The notes under the pieces: generated by a model
The model's input: only the letters and a program-made list of their open reading frames with translations
Told to the model about the DNA's origin: nothing
The model's database searches: none
Made by a program: the position numbers and the translations under genes
Source: Gymnopus androsaceus JB14
Lineage: Eukaryota; Basidiomycota; Agaricomycetes; Agaricales; Omphalotaceae
Length of the DNA: 64,000 nucleotides
Direction: 5' to 3'
Assembly (NCBI GenBank): GCA_009733575.1
Contig: ML769386.1
Coordinates: 728,033 to 792,032 of the forward strand
Part shown: piece by piece, positions 1-11,362 of the stretch
Layout: each line of letters begins with the position of its first letter
How positions within the stretch are numbered: the stretch's first letter is position 1

Positions 1-716
1 AACTGAGCGTAAGATTTATTCCAGGTGCGGTTTCTCAGCATTTTCTCCATGATTTAAGAGTAATCATTCTCTTTACAGAATGGTTCGCCGATTTGGAGTA
101 TAATCGGTCGGGACAGCTGCTTATCACCCAGTGAGTTGAGCTAGCTTACTATCGCACTGTTTCTAGGTTCTCACCCGAGTAAAAAATTTCAGGGTTCACA
201 CACCTGTAAAACACGAAGTTGTTCACGAGCGTGTACGTGGGTCTATGATAACCAAGTCCTGACCGGTGACCCTTCTTAGGTGAAAAGGCTATTGGAACGC
301 CACGAAATATCAACTAACGAAAACTCTTATCTCCCTTTGGGACAAGACGTTGATGAAGTCACTATATGTTGCCATTCAGATACACCTGTATGCGCCGTTC
401 AAGTCTACCTGCTTTGCACTAACCTGGCTTTAGGACTCCATTGGAATTGCGCAGCTTGTAAAGTCACTGGTTGATGAGAGTAATCAGTTGGCTGGATATT
501 CCATGTGATATCTGCTTTGAAAGGAGACCGCAGGTCCAATTATACTATTCCATATGATCCTCTTTCTCAGTCAATTATTAGTTTCTCATGAACCGGGAAA
601 GAGAAAATAATGACTCCACACGGGCAGCCATAAGAGCTACATTCGTCCATGTCACAGGGTCATGCACTGCACTACATATATGTTGGTTTGCTTTTTGATT
701 TCTCCAATAGAGCACT
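1..716. other. No gene recognised; upstream region of urea carboxylase
   Basis: No open frame here resembles a known protein. In particular there is no amidase (allophanate hydrolase) coding sequence directly upstream of the urea carboxylase start, as would be expected if the gene were a fused urea amidolyase. The last part must hold the carboxylase promoter, but I see no clear TATA element. Confidence 0.5.
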
Positions 717-3700
717 ATGTACAACGGTGAAAAACTTCTCATTGCCAATCGAGGCGAGATCGCTGTCCGCATCCTCCAAACTGCCCGAAAAATCGGACTT
801 GCGACTGTTGCCGTCTATACGCCTTCAGATGCACTTGCTCCGCATGTTACTCTTGCAGATGAAGCTGTACCCCTTCCTACTAAATCTGGGGAATCCGAGT
901 TCAGTGCTTATTGCACAAGTGAAACCATCCTGTCAATTTGCGCAGAGTATTCGGTAACACTGTTGCATCCGGGCTATGGATTTCTTTCCGAAAATGCAGA
1001 GTTTGCCAATATGGTCATCCGTAATGGTATTATTTGGCTTGGGCCAAATCCAGATATAATCAGGACCATGGGTATGAGGTTTTTTTCTCTGCCAAGTTGA
1101 TCCATGCTGATGGGTGCCACGTGTGTATATACAGGTATTAAACACGCAGCTAGACGTATTGCTGAGGATGCTGGGATTCCTGTGGTGCCTGGATCAAATG
1201 GACTAGTCATGAATGAGAATGAAGCTCTAGACATTGCAAATCAGATAGGGTTCCCAGTGATGATAAAAGCAACTGCAGGAGGAGGAGGAATGGGTCTTGT
1301 GGTGTGCAAAAATGAAGATGAATTGATGCAAAAATTCCAGAGCACATCGGAGCATGCGAAAGTATGGATTTTTATTATCTCATTGGTCTATACCATACTT
1401 AATCTTCATTGAAAGAGGCTATTCCAGAATTCAGGTCTTTTTGTTGAACACTACTTCCCATCTGCTCATCACATTGAGGTTCAAGTGTTCGGAGATGGCA
1501 TGGGTGCTGTAGTGCATATGGGAGAGCGTGAATGTAGCATTCAGAGAAGGCATCAGAAAATATTGGAAGAAAGCCCCAGCCCTTTTTGCAATCTACATCC
1601 AGGTCAGAACTTCATTTCCTTTGATGATAAATGAGTACCTAGACTGATTTAACTTTTAAAAAATTCAGAGTTGAAAATGGCATTGGTAAATGATGCTGTA
1701 AAGTTGTGTAAAGCAATTCACTATTGCTCTGCTGGTAAGTTTTCTGAGTTTATAATCCGTGAAACTAGGTATGTACAACTCACAATGCCCATAGGAACAG
1801 TGGAATTCATTGTGGATGACTTGTCATTCAAACATTTCTTTTTAGAGATGAACACTCGGATACAGGTTTGAAGGTTTCTTGAATAATCACATTGAAATAT
1901 CTGTTGAAGTTCATACTAACAGGTCGAACATCCTATCACTGAGGTCATATATTCCAACATAGACATCATTAAGATGATGATTGATTGTGGATTGTATCAA
2001 CACCGGAATCAGCTTCATCTTTTCTCTCTGCAGCAAGATTTTTTTGACAGACAATTCATCATGGACTTGCATTCTATTGAAGCTCGGGTCTATTCTGAGA
2101 ATCCATATGATGATTTCAAGCCATGCTCTGGGATCCTTCAGCATGTTGATCTTGATTGTGATAATCCTGATTGGTTGAGAGTGGATTCTTGGGCAAGCAT
2201 CTCAGAACTCTCTCCAAAGCTTTATTAATAATGTTAACAATTTTATAGATCTCAACAGGAACTACAGTCACGCCATTTTTTGATTCATTATTGTGCAAAA
2301 TTATTGTAACAGGGTTCACCAGAGAACAGGCCCTCCAAAGATTGTCTAGAGTCTTGAGCAATGTTAAAGTTCAAGGGCCACCAAATAATATTGACTATCT
2401 ATCACAAATAATCTTGAGTCAAGCCTTCCAGAAGGGTAGAACAACAACTGCATTTCTTTCAGCACTTGAGTATATACCACGGTATGTGTTTTGATAATAC
2501 TTGACCTTACTTATTTACTTTATTTTAGAGCTTTCACTGTATTATCTGCTGGTGTGTAAATCTCATGATTTAAACATTGATGACTATCATATAATGTGTG
2601 CATACAAATAGGTTTGGAGACTACTGTTCAAGATTTGCCCGGACGTGATATAGGACTTGGAATACCCATCAGTGGCCCTATGGATCCTGTGGCTTTCAGG
2701 ATTGCCAACATTCTGGTTGGGAACAAACAGGAAGTTGAAGGATTGGAGACTGTTATAGTATCAGGAATGGAGTTTGCATTGCAATTCCATACCAAAACAG
2801 CAGTTGCAGTCACAGGAAAAGAGGTTACAGTGGAACTTGAGTTTGGTGATAGAGTCAAAGTTTGCAATATGTGGGGAGTTATTGTAGTGCCACGGAATGG
2901 GATTCTCAGGATGCAAGTCAAGGCTACTGCAACCACTGGCATGCGAAACTATATTGCTATAAGTGGAGGATTCCCAAACATACCAAAATATCTGGGATCC
3001 AAGTCCACATCTTTAGGTCTGGGAGGTTACCAGGTGATTTTGTCACTTTCAATGAATTTTAAATTAAAATTGTTGACCACTGAAATAATAAAACAGGGGA
3101 GACCACTTAGGATTGGTGATCATGTAACCATTGGAGACCCATCAAGTGTATATTCCTCCAACCATTTGCTCCCTACACTTCTCCCGCATGTGATTCCTCA
3201 TTATCCAGCAGAATGGTGCATATATGTTCTAAATGGTCCACATAATGATCTGGAATATGTAGCATCAACCGAGAAATTATTCAGAATTTCTTGGAAAATT
3301 AGTGCCTCCAGCAATCGTATGGGTATCAGATTAGAGAGTTCAGAGAAGATTCTATGGGCTAGAGAAAATGGAGGAGATGGTGGGTCTCATCCAAGTAACA
3401 TCCTGGATAATGGTTATACACGTGGCACACTCAACCTTAATGGTGATACACCTGTGATTCTTACCAATGAAGGCCCCGATATGGGTGGATATGTTTGTCT
3501 ATGTACAGTTGCTTTGGGAAATATGTGAGATTTTTCAACAAAAAAAATATTAATCTTTTTCTCAGCTGAGTTCTATCACTGAAACTCATTTTACAGGTGG
3601 ATGTTGGGTCAGTTGAGCCCAGGAGATGCAGTGAAGTTCAAGCCGATAACATGGGAGGATTTCATGAAGCTAAACAGGGATATGGAAGAATGGCTAGGAA

Positions 3701-5656
3701 AGACTGAAATTGCACTGTCAGCTCCTCATAACTCAGCAGAATTACCAGTTCCTTCCTGGCCTTCTTTGACTTTTGGCGGCACCAAACAAAACTTAAATCC
3801 GAGGCTGTCTACTATATCCGCTGCCATTCACTCTCAAAGGCCACAAGTTGTCTTCCGACAGGTATGCACCATATATGATATCATTTTACAAATGAAATGA
3901 TTGAAACTAACAAACTCTTTCTAGGCGGGAGACTCCACAATCTTAATTGAATATGGTCCAATGCACTTGGATCTTCAAATGAGAGCTAGAATTCATGCAT
4001 TTGAACTGGAGGTCAAAAAACAGAACATTGCGGCCATTAAAAAGTTTTGTCCTTGCATTCGCTCAACAATGGTTCAGTGCTCAATAACTCACCATAAAAA
4101 CTATGTATACTGATTTTTTTTTTGTTGCTTTCAAGTGCCATTTTGATCCCACAAAGATTTCACAAATGGAGGTCCTATCAATCCTTATTAACGCAGAAAG
4201 TGCACTACCAGATACAGTGACAGATATGAAATTTTCCGGTCGTCGTTTCACATTTCCAATCGTGCTAAACGATCAGTGGTGCCAGAACGCAATTCAGCTG
4301 TATATGAAGACCACGCGCGATAAGGCCGTCTATCTTCCCAGCAACATTGAATACCTTACACAAAACAATGGTTTAGCTAACTCTGAAGTTGCACTTCAAA
4401 AATTGGTGGAGTCAGACCATGTAAGCTGGGATTTTAAGCTCATTGAACTGATACTAAACTATTACAAAGCTTGTGCTTGGTGTGGGATTCTACCTGGCTT
4501 GTCCTTTCACTGTTCCTGTGAGATTATTATTTTTTAGTGTGATTTTGAACTCATTAGAGGTGAAAAGATTGATCCAAGATGTCGATTGGTTGGTCAGAAA
4601 ATGAATCCTTCCAGGACCTACACCCCTAGAGTGAGTTATTAGTTGATAAGATGATAGATCTATTCATGTGTTAACTTATGGACAGGGTGCAATAGGAATC
4701 GCAGGAGTAGTTTCAGCAATATACCCTATTGAGTCTCCTGGTGGCTATCAGTTATATGGACGAAACTCTGCCATCATGGCAGACCTGGGGTAGAGGAAAA
4801 GATTTTACACCAGACCAACCGTGGATTCTACAGCCATTTGACCAAGTATGTATCCAACAGAACAATGCAAAAAAAATGATTATTAAATCCTAATTTGATA
4901 ATAGATCCACTTTGAAGTAATCAAGGAGGAAAACTACATCCAGGTATGTTGAATAATGCACACATACTGTAGCATAACCCCTGCTCATTTTGATGAATTT
5001 CAGTTGGAAAAAGATTTTGATGCAGGACTGTATGCATTCAAGGTAAGTTGTAATATTCACTTGTGCTTAGGCTAACTTGAAAAATACAAACATCAAAAGA
5101 TGGAAGAGTGCACATTCTCTGTAAAAGACTATCTTGAATTTGTCAACTCTATTGCAGAAGAAACAATAACATTTCAAGCAAAACAAAAAGAAAGTGTTCT
5201 TCTGCAAGAGCAAAAGTGAGTTCAAAGTTTTGTTCTACAGTTCAAGGCTCTACTCAACTTTTTTTTTTGTGAAACATTAACAGAGAGAAAGGCTTACTTG
5301 ATGAATGGCTACAGGAGCGGGTCAAACACTCGGAAAATCCTGACCTCAAGGACAATATCTCAGGTGCATTTATTACAATTGAGGTGCCGAGTCAGCAGTA
5401 ACCAAAAAAATGCTTCCCAGATGGACTTGTTGCCTTTGTTACACCACTTTCTGGCATGATCAACAAATTCTTGATCAAAGTGGGATCTACAATACAAAGT
5501 GAAGATGAAGTTCTGGTCATTCTGGAGGCAATGAAGACAGAAATTCCTGTGAAAGCTGGAAAGCGCCATGTTGGCCAGACTGTCAATGCTCTTGGAAAAG
5601 GCATGAAGGAGGGAGGAATGGTGCAATCAGGAGAAACTTTGTTGCTATTGAAGTAA
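717..5656 (+). CDS. Urea carboxylase (stand-alone), 21 exons, one +1 frameshift
   Basis: Biotin-dependent ATP-driven carboxylation of urea to allophanate in the cytosol. The start [19 protein letters not shown] opens a biotin-carboxylase domain (about residues 1-470) with the ATP-grasp loop [10 protein letters not shown], the [15 protein letters not shown] block and [11 protein letters not shown]. The carboxyltransferase half follows (KipA-like part with [18 protein letters not shown] and [15 protein letters not shown]; KipI-like part with [20 protein letters not shown] and [20 protein letters not shown]). The last 75 residues are the biotinyl domain with EAMKTE. My exon boundaries are 717-1071, 1135-1361, 1416-1602, 1669-1734, 1795-1865, 1923-2192, 2249-2481, 2529-2551, 2612-3033, 3097-3524, 3597-3861, 3925-4071, 4136-4420, 4470-4517, 4568-4630, 4686-4845, 4905-4943, 5004-5042, 5100-5215, 5284-5363 and 5421-5656. 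They sum to 3760 bases, one more than a multiple of three; the extra base is the third A at 4763-4765, after which the frame meets TAG at 4791. The intron at 2193-2248 is GC-AG. The amidase half of yeast Dur1,2 is absent. Codons are A/T-rich compared with most neighbours. Confidence 0.93.
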
Positions 5657-5845
5657 AACTTGCATTACACTCCCCATACTCCATGAAATTAGCATGTATA
5701 TTAAACCATGGAAATCATTACTACAAAAAGACCTCACAGTTCCGAGCTGCGAGTCTGCTTCATGTTCCGGTGTTTTTAGAAGATATCTAATGTATTTAAA
5801 TTCAGTTCTGGCATAATTCACGGTTTAAACGTTAAGTCTTGACTC

Positions 5846-7750
5846 TCAGTAGCGACCCCCTTTCTCTGGGCCTGGATTCATCCCTGCAGCACCAAGAAGG
5901 CTGTCATATGTGGGTGGTATTTCCTCTGGGCCCTCTGATGATGGTGGCATATTGTCAACGCCTCCGCCATCTTGATGGACAAGTATCTCTCTCGGACGAG
6001 GTTGGGAAGGACCAGTAGGTGATTTACCTGGACATAACATAAGGAAATTGATTAAAGAAAAAAAGAAGCGCATCTCACCACTTGGCCCCCCAGCAATATA
6101 TGCTCTACGTGCATCTTCACTTATCCCACCTACATACCGGTTTTGCGCCATATCTTCATCTGGATTCGCAATAGCAAAACGGCCGCTACCGCTTTGTTGT
6201 GCACTAGCGCCACTAGTAGAGGGATTGCTTCCACTTCCAGGACCACTACCAGCATATATATGCTGTCGATCTGAAGAACCAGCAGAGGGCCGTCGCGCAT
6301 GCGTGGCACCAGCATATGCACTGGCCGGGACGCCAACGCCGGCTGGGCCGGGAGAAGCACCGGGAGGGAGGTGTGCCATTGGCATTCCAGGCGGATAAGA
6401 TGTCGGAGGGGTCCCATTCACGCTATTACCGTAACTGCCGGAGCCTGAACCGCCAGTGTATTGCGTTGGTATTGACGGACCTGGAGAGGGCCCTCGCCAC
6501 TCAGATGTGGGTCCATTGTACATGCCATGATGTGCGTCGGATGAGTTGCCCCACGACCTAGCAGAGGGTGGTGGGCTCCGCGGTGGAGGCGTGGTAGCGT
6601 GATAAAGCGGGTATGCTGTGACGATACCAGCACCTATGGTAGAAGCGTTCAGTCGCCCGCCCATTCCGTCGTCCTCGAATTGAGCCATCTCAGGACCCAA
6701 GTGCTCGTCTGAATTTGTAACGGGGATGTTGGGCAATGTGGGCCCGCGACCACCGAGATTTCCAGCTGCGGAAGGTGAACGTACGATGCGATTAGGGTCA
6801 AAGTTTCCGTCAAAGGCTTCGTCTTCTAACCGCCTGCGATGACGGAGGTAAAGAAGAACGCCAAGGAGTAGAAGGAGAAGTCCTACGTAAAGGGTTTTGT
6901 CACTTATAGCGAGCAAAAGAATTGCTATATTTACCTACGACCCCACCGACTACTCCGCCAACAATTGCTCCGGTGTGCGATGCGGAATGTGATGTGGCTG
7001 CCGAGTCGGAACCTTGTAAAAGAACGTCATTTAGAAAATGGACCAACCGAAAGCCATAAACAGAAGACTAACCGACAGTAATCGTTGCTCCAGCCTGGGC
7101 TGTCGATTTCGTTGAGAATACGGTCGTAAATACTTGGCCATTCGATGTAGCGCTATAGTAGCAAGCGAAAAGAAGACCGCCACGCGTGTCAATATCAGAA
7201 TGGTTGATGAAGATGCATGGGAGAAGATAGAATGAGGGAATATATTCAATGATGTAGAATTTTTAACAACCAATCACAAAACGAAAGACTCACACAACCG
7301 TAGTCTCTACAACTGTCGTGACTGGAGCTGTCAAAACAGAAGTAACACTGCTCGGGGGGCTTGAAGTCGAAGAAGATAAGGTAGAGCTTGGGATCGTAGA
7401 GCTAGAGCTGGTTGGTGTATTTGATGTGAGGGGTAAAGTCGAAGAAATTGGGGCAGTCGAAGATGAATCCGGGGTAAATGATGATGAGGGGGGTGATGAT
7501 TGAGGTGATGATTGAGGCGTCGTAGAAGAAGATAAAGGAGTTGTCGAGGGAGTTGTCGAGGGAGATGTTGTGGAAGATGTATCCGTGGCTGGAATTTCGT
7601 CAATAAACAAAGTGGTTTAATTCAAGGGAAAGACTGACTCGAAGATGAGGAGGTATTTAGCAAGGATGTAGACGAACCTGGGCCAGAAGCTGAAGAGATG
7701 GGAAGAGCGGAATCAGTGCTGGCCGAGATGGGCGTCGGTGTTAAAGACAT
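5846..7750 (-). CDS. Ser/Thr-rich single-pass membrane protein
   Basis: Product not recognised by family name. The likely start (ATG at 7750-7748) leads into a low-complexity Ser/Thr/Pro ectodomain, continued at 7610-7290 after an intron at about 7640-7587. A short exon near 7150-7077 and another near 7014-6937 lead to a Gly/Val-rich segment that splices into one hydrophobic helix ending LLLLLLGVLLYLRHRRR. A cytoplasmic tail rich in Gly, Pro and Ser follows, starting with EAFDGNFDPN and ending GPEKGGRY. This plan (mucin-like ectodomain, one helix, basic stop-transfer, disordered tail) is common in agaricomycetes and recalls Mid2-like wall sensors, but I see no cysteine-rich sensor domain and no cleaved signal peptide in the first exon. 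An upstream exon may be missing from this model. Confidence 0.7.
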
Positions 7751-9500
7751 AATGCTGTTAGGGGTAAGAGCAGGAGACTGGAAATCGAGTGAACGATTCA
7801 GTGCCCGTTATCCTCGATGGGCTGTAAAGCCTTGCTTTTGAAGATGAGGGTCAGACGCAAGGCACTCGATCCGTCTTTACCCACGGAGCGCTGATGTCGG
7901 AAGATCAACGGACGACTTTCGTCACCGCGCGCTGATAAGATAAGAGATGGAGGCGTTTGGGAGGCGTTGAGATCGTTGAAACAAGCTAAATCCGTAGACT
8001 GTACTTAGTATTTCTCGTCTTGGAAGATATTTTGGCCAGTATACAGCAAAGTATTATTTTATACATGCTCAGAACCTATGTCATCAGTATAACGGTCTCC
8101 ACAATTTATTGCAAGCGCGACCTGCATGTGGACTCCATGTTTGACTCCATGTTATTAAATGTTCGAATAAATAATGGCACCAATTTGGTTCGTTCGCCAG
8201 TCATCGAGGGTAAAATCAAAGTCACAGAAAATCATACTATCCATGCTAGCTACCGAAAGCTTAAGGATACATCCTTTGCGTTTCTAAAGCGAGGGTGGCG
8301 GCGGCTCGTTCATAAGCTTAGCTCATACAAGGTGTATCCGCCACCTCCTACCAGTGCAGAGAAGAGTCCGAGCTCCGCTATGTAGGGAAATCAAGATATA
8401 TAGTCCTTTAACTGGCCCAGGGTAGCTTTCCAACGCTGAGAAAGGTATGCTCGCTGGTCGCGGCCGTGAACGTCTCGAAAAAATGTATGCGGAATCGAGT
8501 ACTTATTCCGACTGGGGAGTCAAACGGGGAGTAAGTACTTGCAATGGCATATTCTTTGGAACATGCTAGGACCATAAGTATCTGACATCGATATCAAAGA
8601 ACCTGGAAAATGATGAGTGGCTGAATTTTGTAGATTTTCATCCTGGGGGGAGCGCGGCTGGACTCTGGAGTACATGACATGGATGCTTAAAGAAGCAGAT
8701 AGACAGGATAGAAAACATAAATGAGATAGAATAGTACCGGAACAGAAGAGAAAACCGGATATTCATAGGACCTTCAGCTTCAGCGCTAGGTGGGCAGTTT
8801 TGAAGTACAAAGAGAGTGACAAACAAAGAACAAAAGCAAGATTGAAGGTAAACGTTAAACGTTGACCACGTAGCTTCATCTTGTTGGTTTTATGAGAATT
8901 TGAAGGTACTGGGTGTCGACGTGCTTTGCAATGATTAGGATGTGCCAGATTCTCTCTCGGAGTTAACCATCCGGATAGCGTTGTTGATATCTCTGCAATA
9001 AAAAGCAAGTCAGAGTCGAACTGAACAAGGTACATGATAAGTGACTTACATCCTAATACTGTCCACGTTATCCTTGCTCGGAGAGTATACTCGAAAGGAT
9101 CTCATTTAGAATTGGAGTTTCCTTCACTGTTTCTTCAGCATCCTTGGTCATTTTTCACTGTCTTCCTCCTCATAGGGCACGAAAGAAATCTGATGACAAA
9201 CGACCTTCTCAGGTCTTTCATCATCACTTCGTACAACCTTCTCAGGAGCCTCCTTGTTGGGTACACTTGAAAAGGCCCATCCTTAGCCCGAGTTCTGCAT
9301 TCGGGTCCTTGCCCTATCTGCTCATCAGGCGAGCACTGACATCGGCAGCAGCTGCATCGATAGGAACGCGGAACAAGACAATCTCTGATGCGGTAGGGTT
9401 GGTAGTGAGGCCGAAGACGATGATACCATACCCAACCAATTAAGGTCCTCGACAATCATTGTCACAACCAAAGAACGTTCAAGTGATAGTCAGTTTGGGT
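7751..9500. other. No confident gene; possible minus-strand remnants at 8930-9450
   Basis: The part from 7751 to about 8900 holds nothing I recognise; the 121-residue frame at 8020-8385 lacks family motifs. Between about 9450 and 8930 the minus strand has protein-like pieces in several frames (for example one containing EIVLFRVPIDAAAADVSARL and another containing APEKVVRSDDERPEKVV) separated by stops. They may be decayed exons of the same gene as the MYND fragment next to them, but I cannot assemble a model. Confidence 0.35.
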
Positions 9501-9566
9501 CCCACATGCTTTCCTGTGAATCGGCCAGTGAGCCTTTTGACACGTCGCTGAGCAATAGTATCTATC
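9501..9566 (-). pseudogene. MYND zinc-finger fragment
   Basis: Reading the minus strand from a possible splice acceptor at 9567, the translation gives RYYCSATCQKAHWPIHRKAC, which is the second half of a MYND finger (Y-C-x3-C-x7-H-x3-C). MYND fingers bind proline-rich partners and are very abundant in agaricomycete genomes. The first half of the finger (C-x2-C...C-x2-C) cannot be found in a matching frame upstream, and the frame stops soon after, so I treat this as a remnant. It lies back to back with a decayed PER1 copy. Confidence 0.5.
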
Positions 9567-9857
9567 CTACAAGACAGTCAAAAACCAAGCTAAGGAAGCG
9601 ATTTCCGTACATACCTATAGATCTGTCCTTCGCTTCTCAGTATTACAATTAACGCGTCGGATTGTCTAAATTCTCTTTGCAGTCCCCGATATTTCTTGAT
9701 CGCCAAGGTGAAACTACAGAGATTCCGATGCGTCTTTCGCTTGGAGCAGCAGAATCGGATTTTGCCTGGGCTCATGGTAGTCGTGATTCTATAGTTTTCG
9801 ACGCGCACTAGCGGTCACCTGACTTCAAAGTTCATTCCTTTGAGGTCCTTTTGCGAC

Positions 9858-10700
9858 TTCGGACTCTCGTGAATGCAGTAGTTCTCCCAGCCTTATGTGT
9901 TTTTCTTGAAGCTCACAAATGATCTTGCTTGGACAACTACAAACATCATTTGCATCTAACTCGATCGCGACCTGATGGTAATGGCCTTTCTGAAGATTGG
10001 CCGAAATGCAGGAGCCTATGTTTTCTGTGCTAAATCTGTGGACACATTTACGAGAACATTTGAAAATTCGGGCGGAAACTCCTCCTTTTATCCATTCGAC
10101 TTGGACCGTTGCGAGTATGAGTAGATGGGTCTAGTCTGCAACTCGAAGTATGTCTTACCACATGCTTCTCCGATATAATTCTGAATACTCTGACTTTCTT
10201 ACAACATAGATACCATTGACCGAAAAGCTCGACTACTTCTTGGCCGCCTTGACGATCTTGGCAGCATTGCATTTCACTGTAGTCCGTCTTTTCTGCCTCT
10301 ATCAGTACTCGATGCTTGAACGCGCTTCTCCTGCCAAGATTGCTTGGACCGCATTTTGCGCCGCTGCCACTCCGGCCCTGTCCTTTACCTTTCGCTCCTT
10401 CTTCGCTTCGACTATCAGTACACTAGACAGCATCCTGCTCAATCTCATCATTAGCTTGAGTCATCCCCGCCCGCTTCTATCTCTTTGATATCCGAATTTG
10501 CCCAAAACGTATCGCCCACTTAAAGTTACTGAAATGCTGCATTCTAGTACTTCGAATCATTCGACTTTCCTCCATGGGACGAGTCCTCGCATGCAATTGT
10601 TTTCGTACAGTTCTTACTTATTACTTTGTCATCGTTTCACCCAGTTGGAGTTGGAAGAAGCAGCAGGAATAACAGCTTACGAGGACGGCTTCTCACCGTT
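9858..10700 (+). pseudogene. PER1: Decayed PER1/PGAP3 (GPI-anchor lipid remodelling) copy
   Basis: Intact Per1/PGAP3 proteins are multi-pass ER membrane proteins that remodel GPI-anchor lipids. Here the landmarks occur in order but in different frames and with stops. A CLDNYKHH block (normally CLDNCKYHCMH) lies near 9926-9980. Near 9981-10147 there is WPF, a stop, then RLAEMQEPMFSVLNLWTHL and a block like TPPFIHSTWTVASM. At 10203-10310 comes IPLTEKLDYFLAALTILAAL followed by HFTVVRLFCLYQ. At 10380-10424 there is LYLSLLLRFDYQYT in another frame, then ILLNLIISLSHPRP in a third. FESFDFPPW lies at about 10551-10580. The spacing matches the family. Frame changes and stops are too many for assembly error alone, so this is a pseudogene. 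The functional copy should lie elsewhere in the genome. Confidence 0.82.
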
Positions 10701-11362
10701 GTAATGGTAGGATTGTTTCGGCTTTCATTGTACCGGAATTTTGCTTATTTTTATCGTCTACCAGCCAGTAATGGTACATATCCCCAGTGATGAGTATAAG
10801 ATTCTCTTATCTACGGGTTCAAAGTCTCAGGAAGTGTCAGGAACTTGAAGCACACGAGATCGGTGTTCGAAAGTCTAGTCTCGAATAGAACAAGACTGTA
10901 GGATTGCGTGAACCCTTAGTCCATGTACATATGTATGGGCTGTATGGCGTAGTAAGGATTATTATCCAGTGCTGACCATGGCAACATACTCGGTGAATGT
11001 ATCGGACGCGGCGTTCGGGCGGCTTGGCGGAGCCCCAAAAAAAATTTGAATCAGATCCGCTTTTAGATCACTTTTGAAAAGTCGATGATGTTTTCAAGTC
11101 TTCAAACACCCGTGAACGGCCCTTGACTTACTTATAGCTGCATCCACGCTTATAATGATCCTGTAACGCCATACGCTCTCGTCCATTTTTCCAGCTGGCC
11201 AATGGTTCGATTTGACTTTTTCCGATATGCTCAAGGACTTCGCTGGGGAAATGTAAAGGCCTCTCTGCGTGTTCCGCAAGGCGAGATTGTTTCTGAAGGT
11301 GCGCAAGGATGTATATAGTGTGCTGCAACCAACTTAATATCTCTTGCTCGTATAGGCCATCA
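10701..11362. other. No gene recognised between PER1 remnant and NCS1 permease
   Basis: Minus-strand frames at 11094-11328 are open for 66-70 codons but show no family I know and overlap each other. The last part should carry the promoter of the permease. Confidence 0.4.

Noticed and set aside
4518..4567. A 20-base intron ending at TTTTTTAG 4537 that would insert [10 protein letters not shown] into urea carboxylase
   Set aside because: Too short for a fungal intron; the 50-base intron to GAAAAG 4567 gives the conserved VPIDPRCR junction without insertion.
6048..6561. Plus-strand frames of 81-116 codons
   Set aside because: Shadows of the low-complexity tail of the minus-strand membrane protein.
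8020..8385. 121-codon plus-strand frame
   Set aside because: It starts with a non-ATG codon, matches no family, and its composition looks like non-coding DNA.
11094..11328. Two minus-strand frames of 66-70 codons before the NCS1 gene
   Set aside because: They overlap in different frames with no recognisable motif; possibly part of the permease promoter or a remnant, but unsupported.
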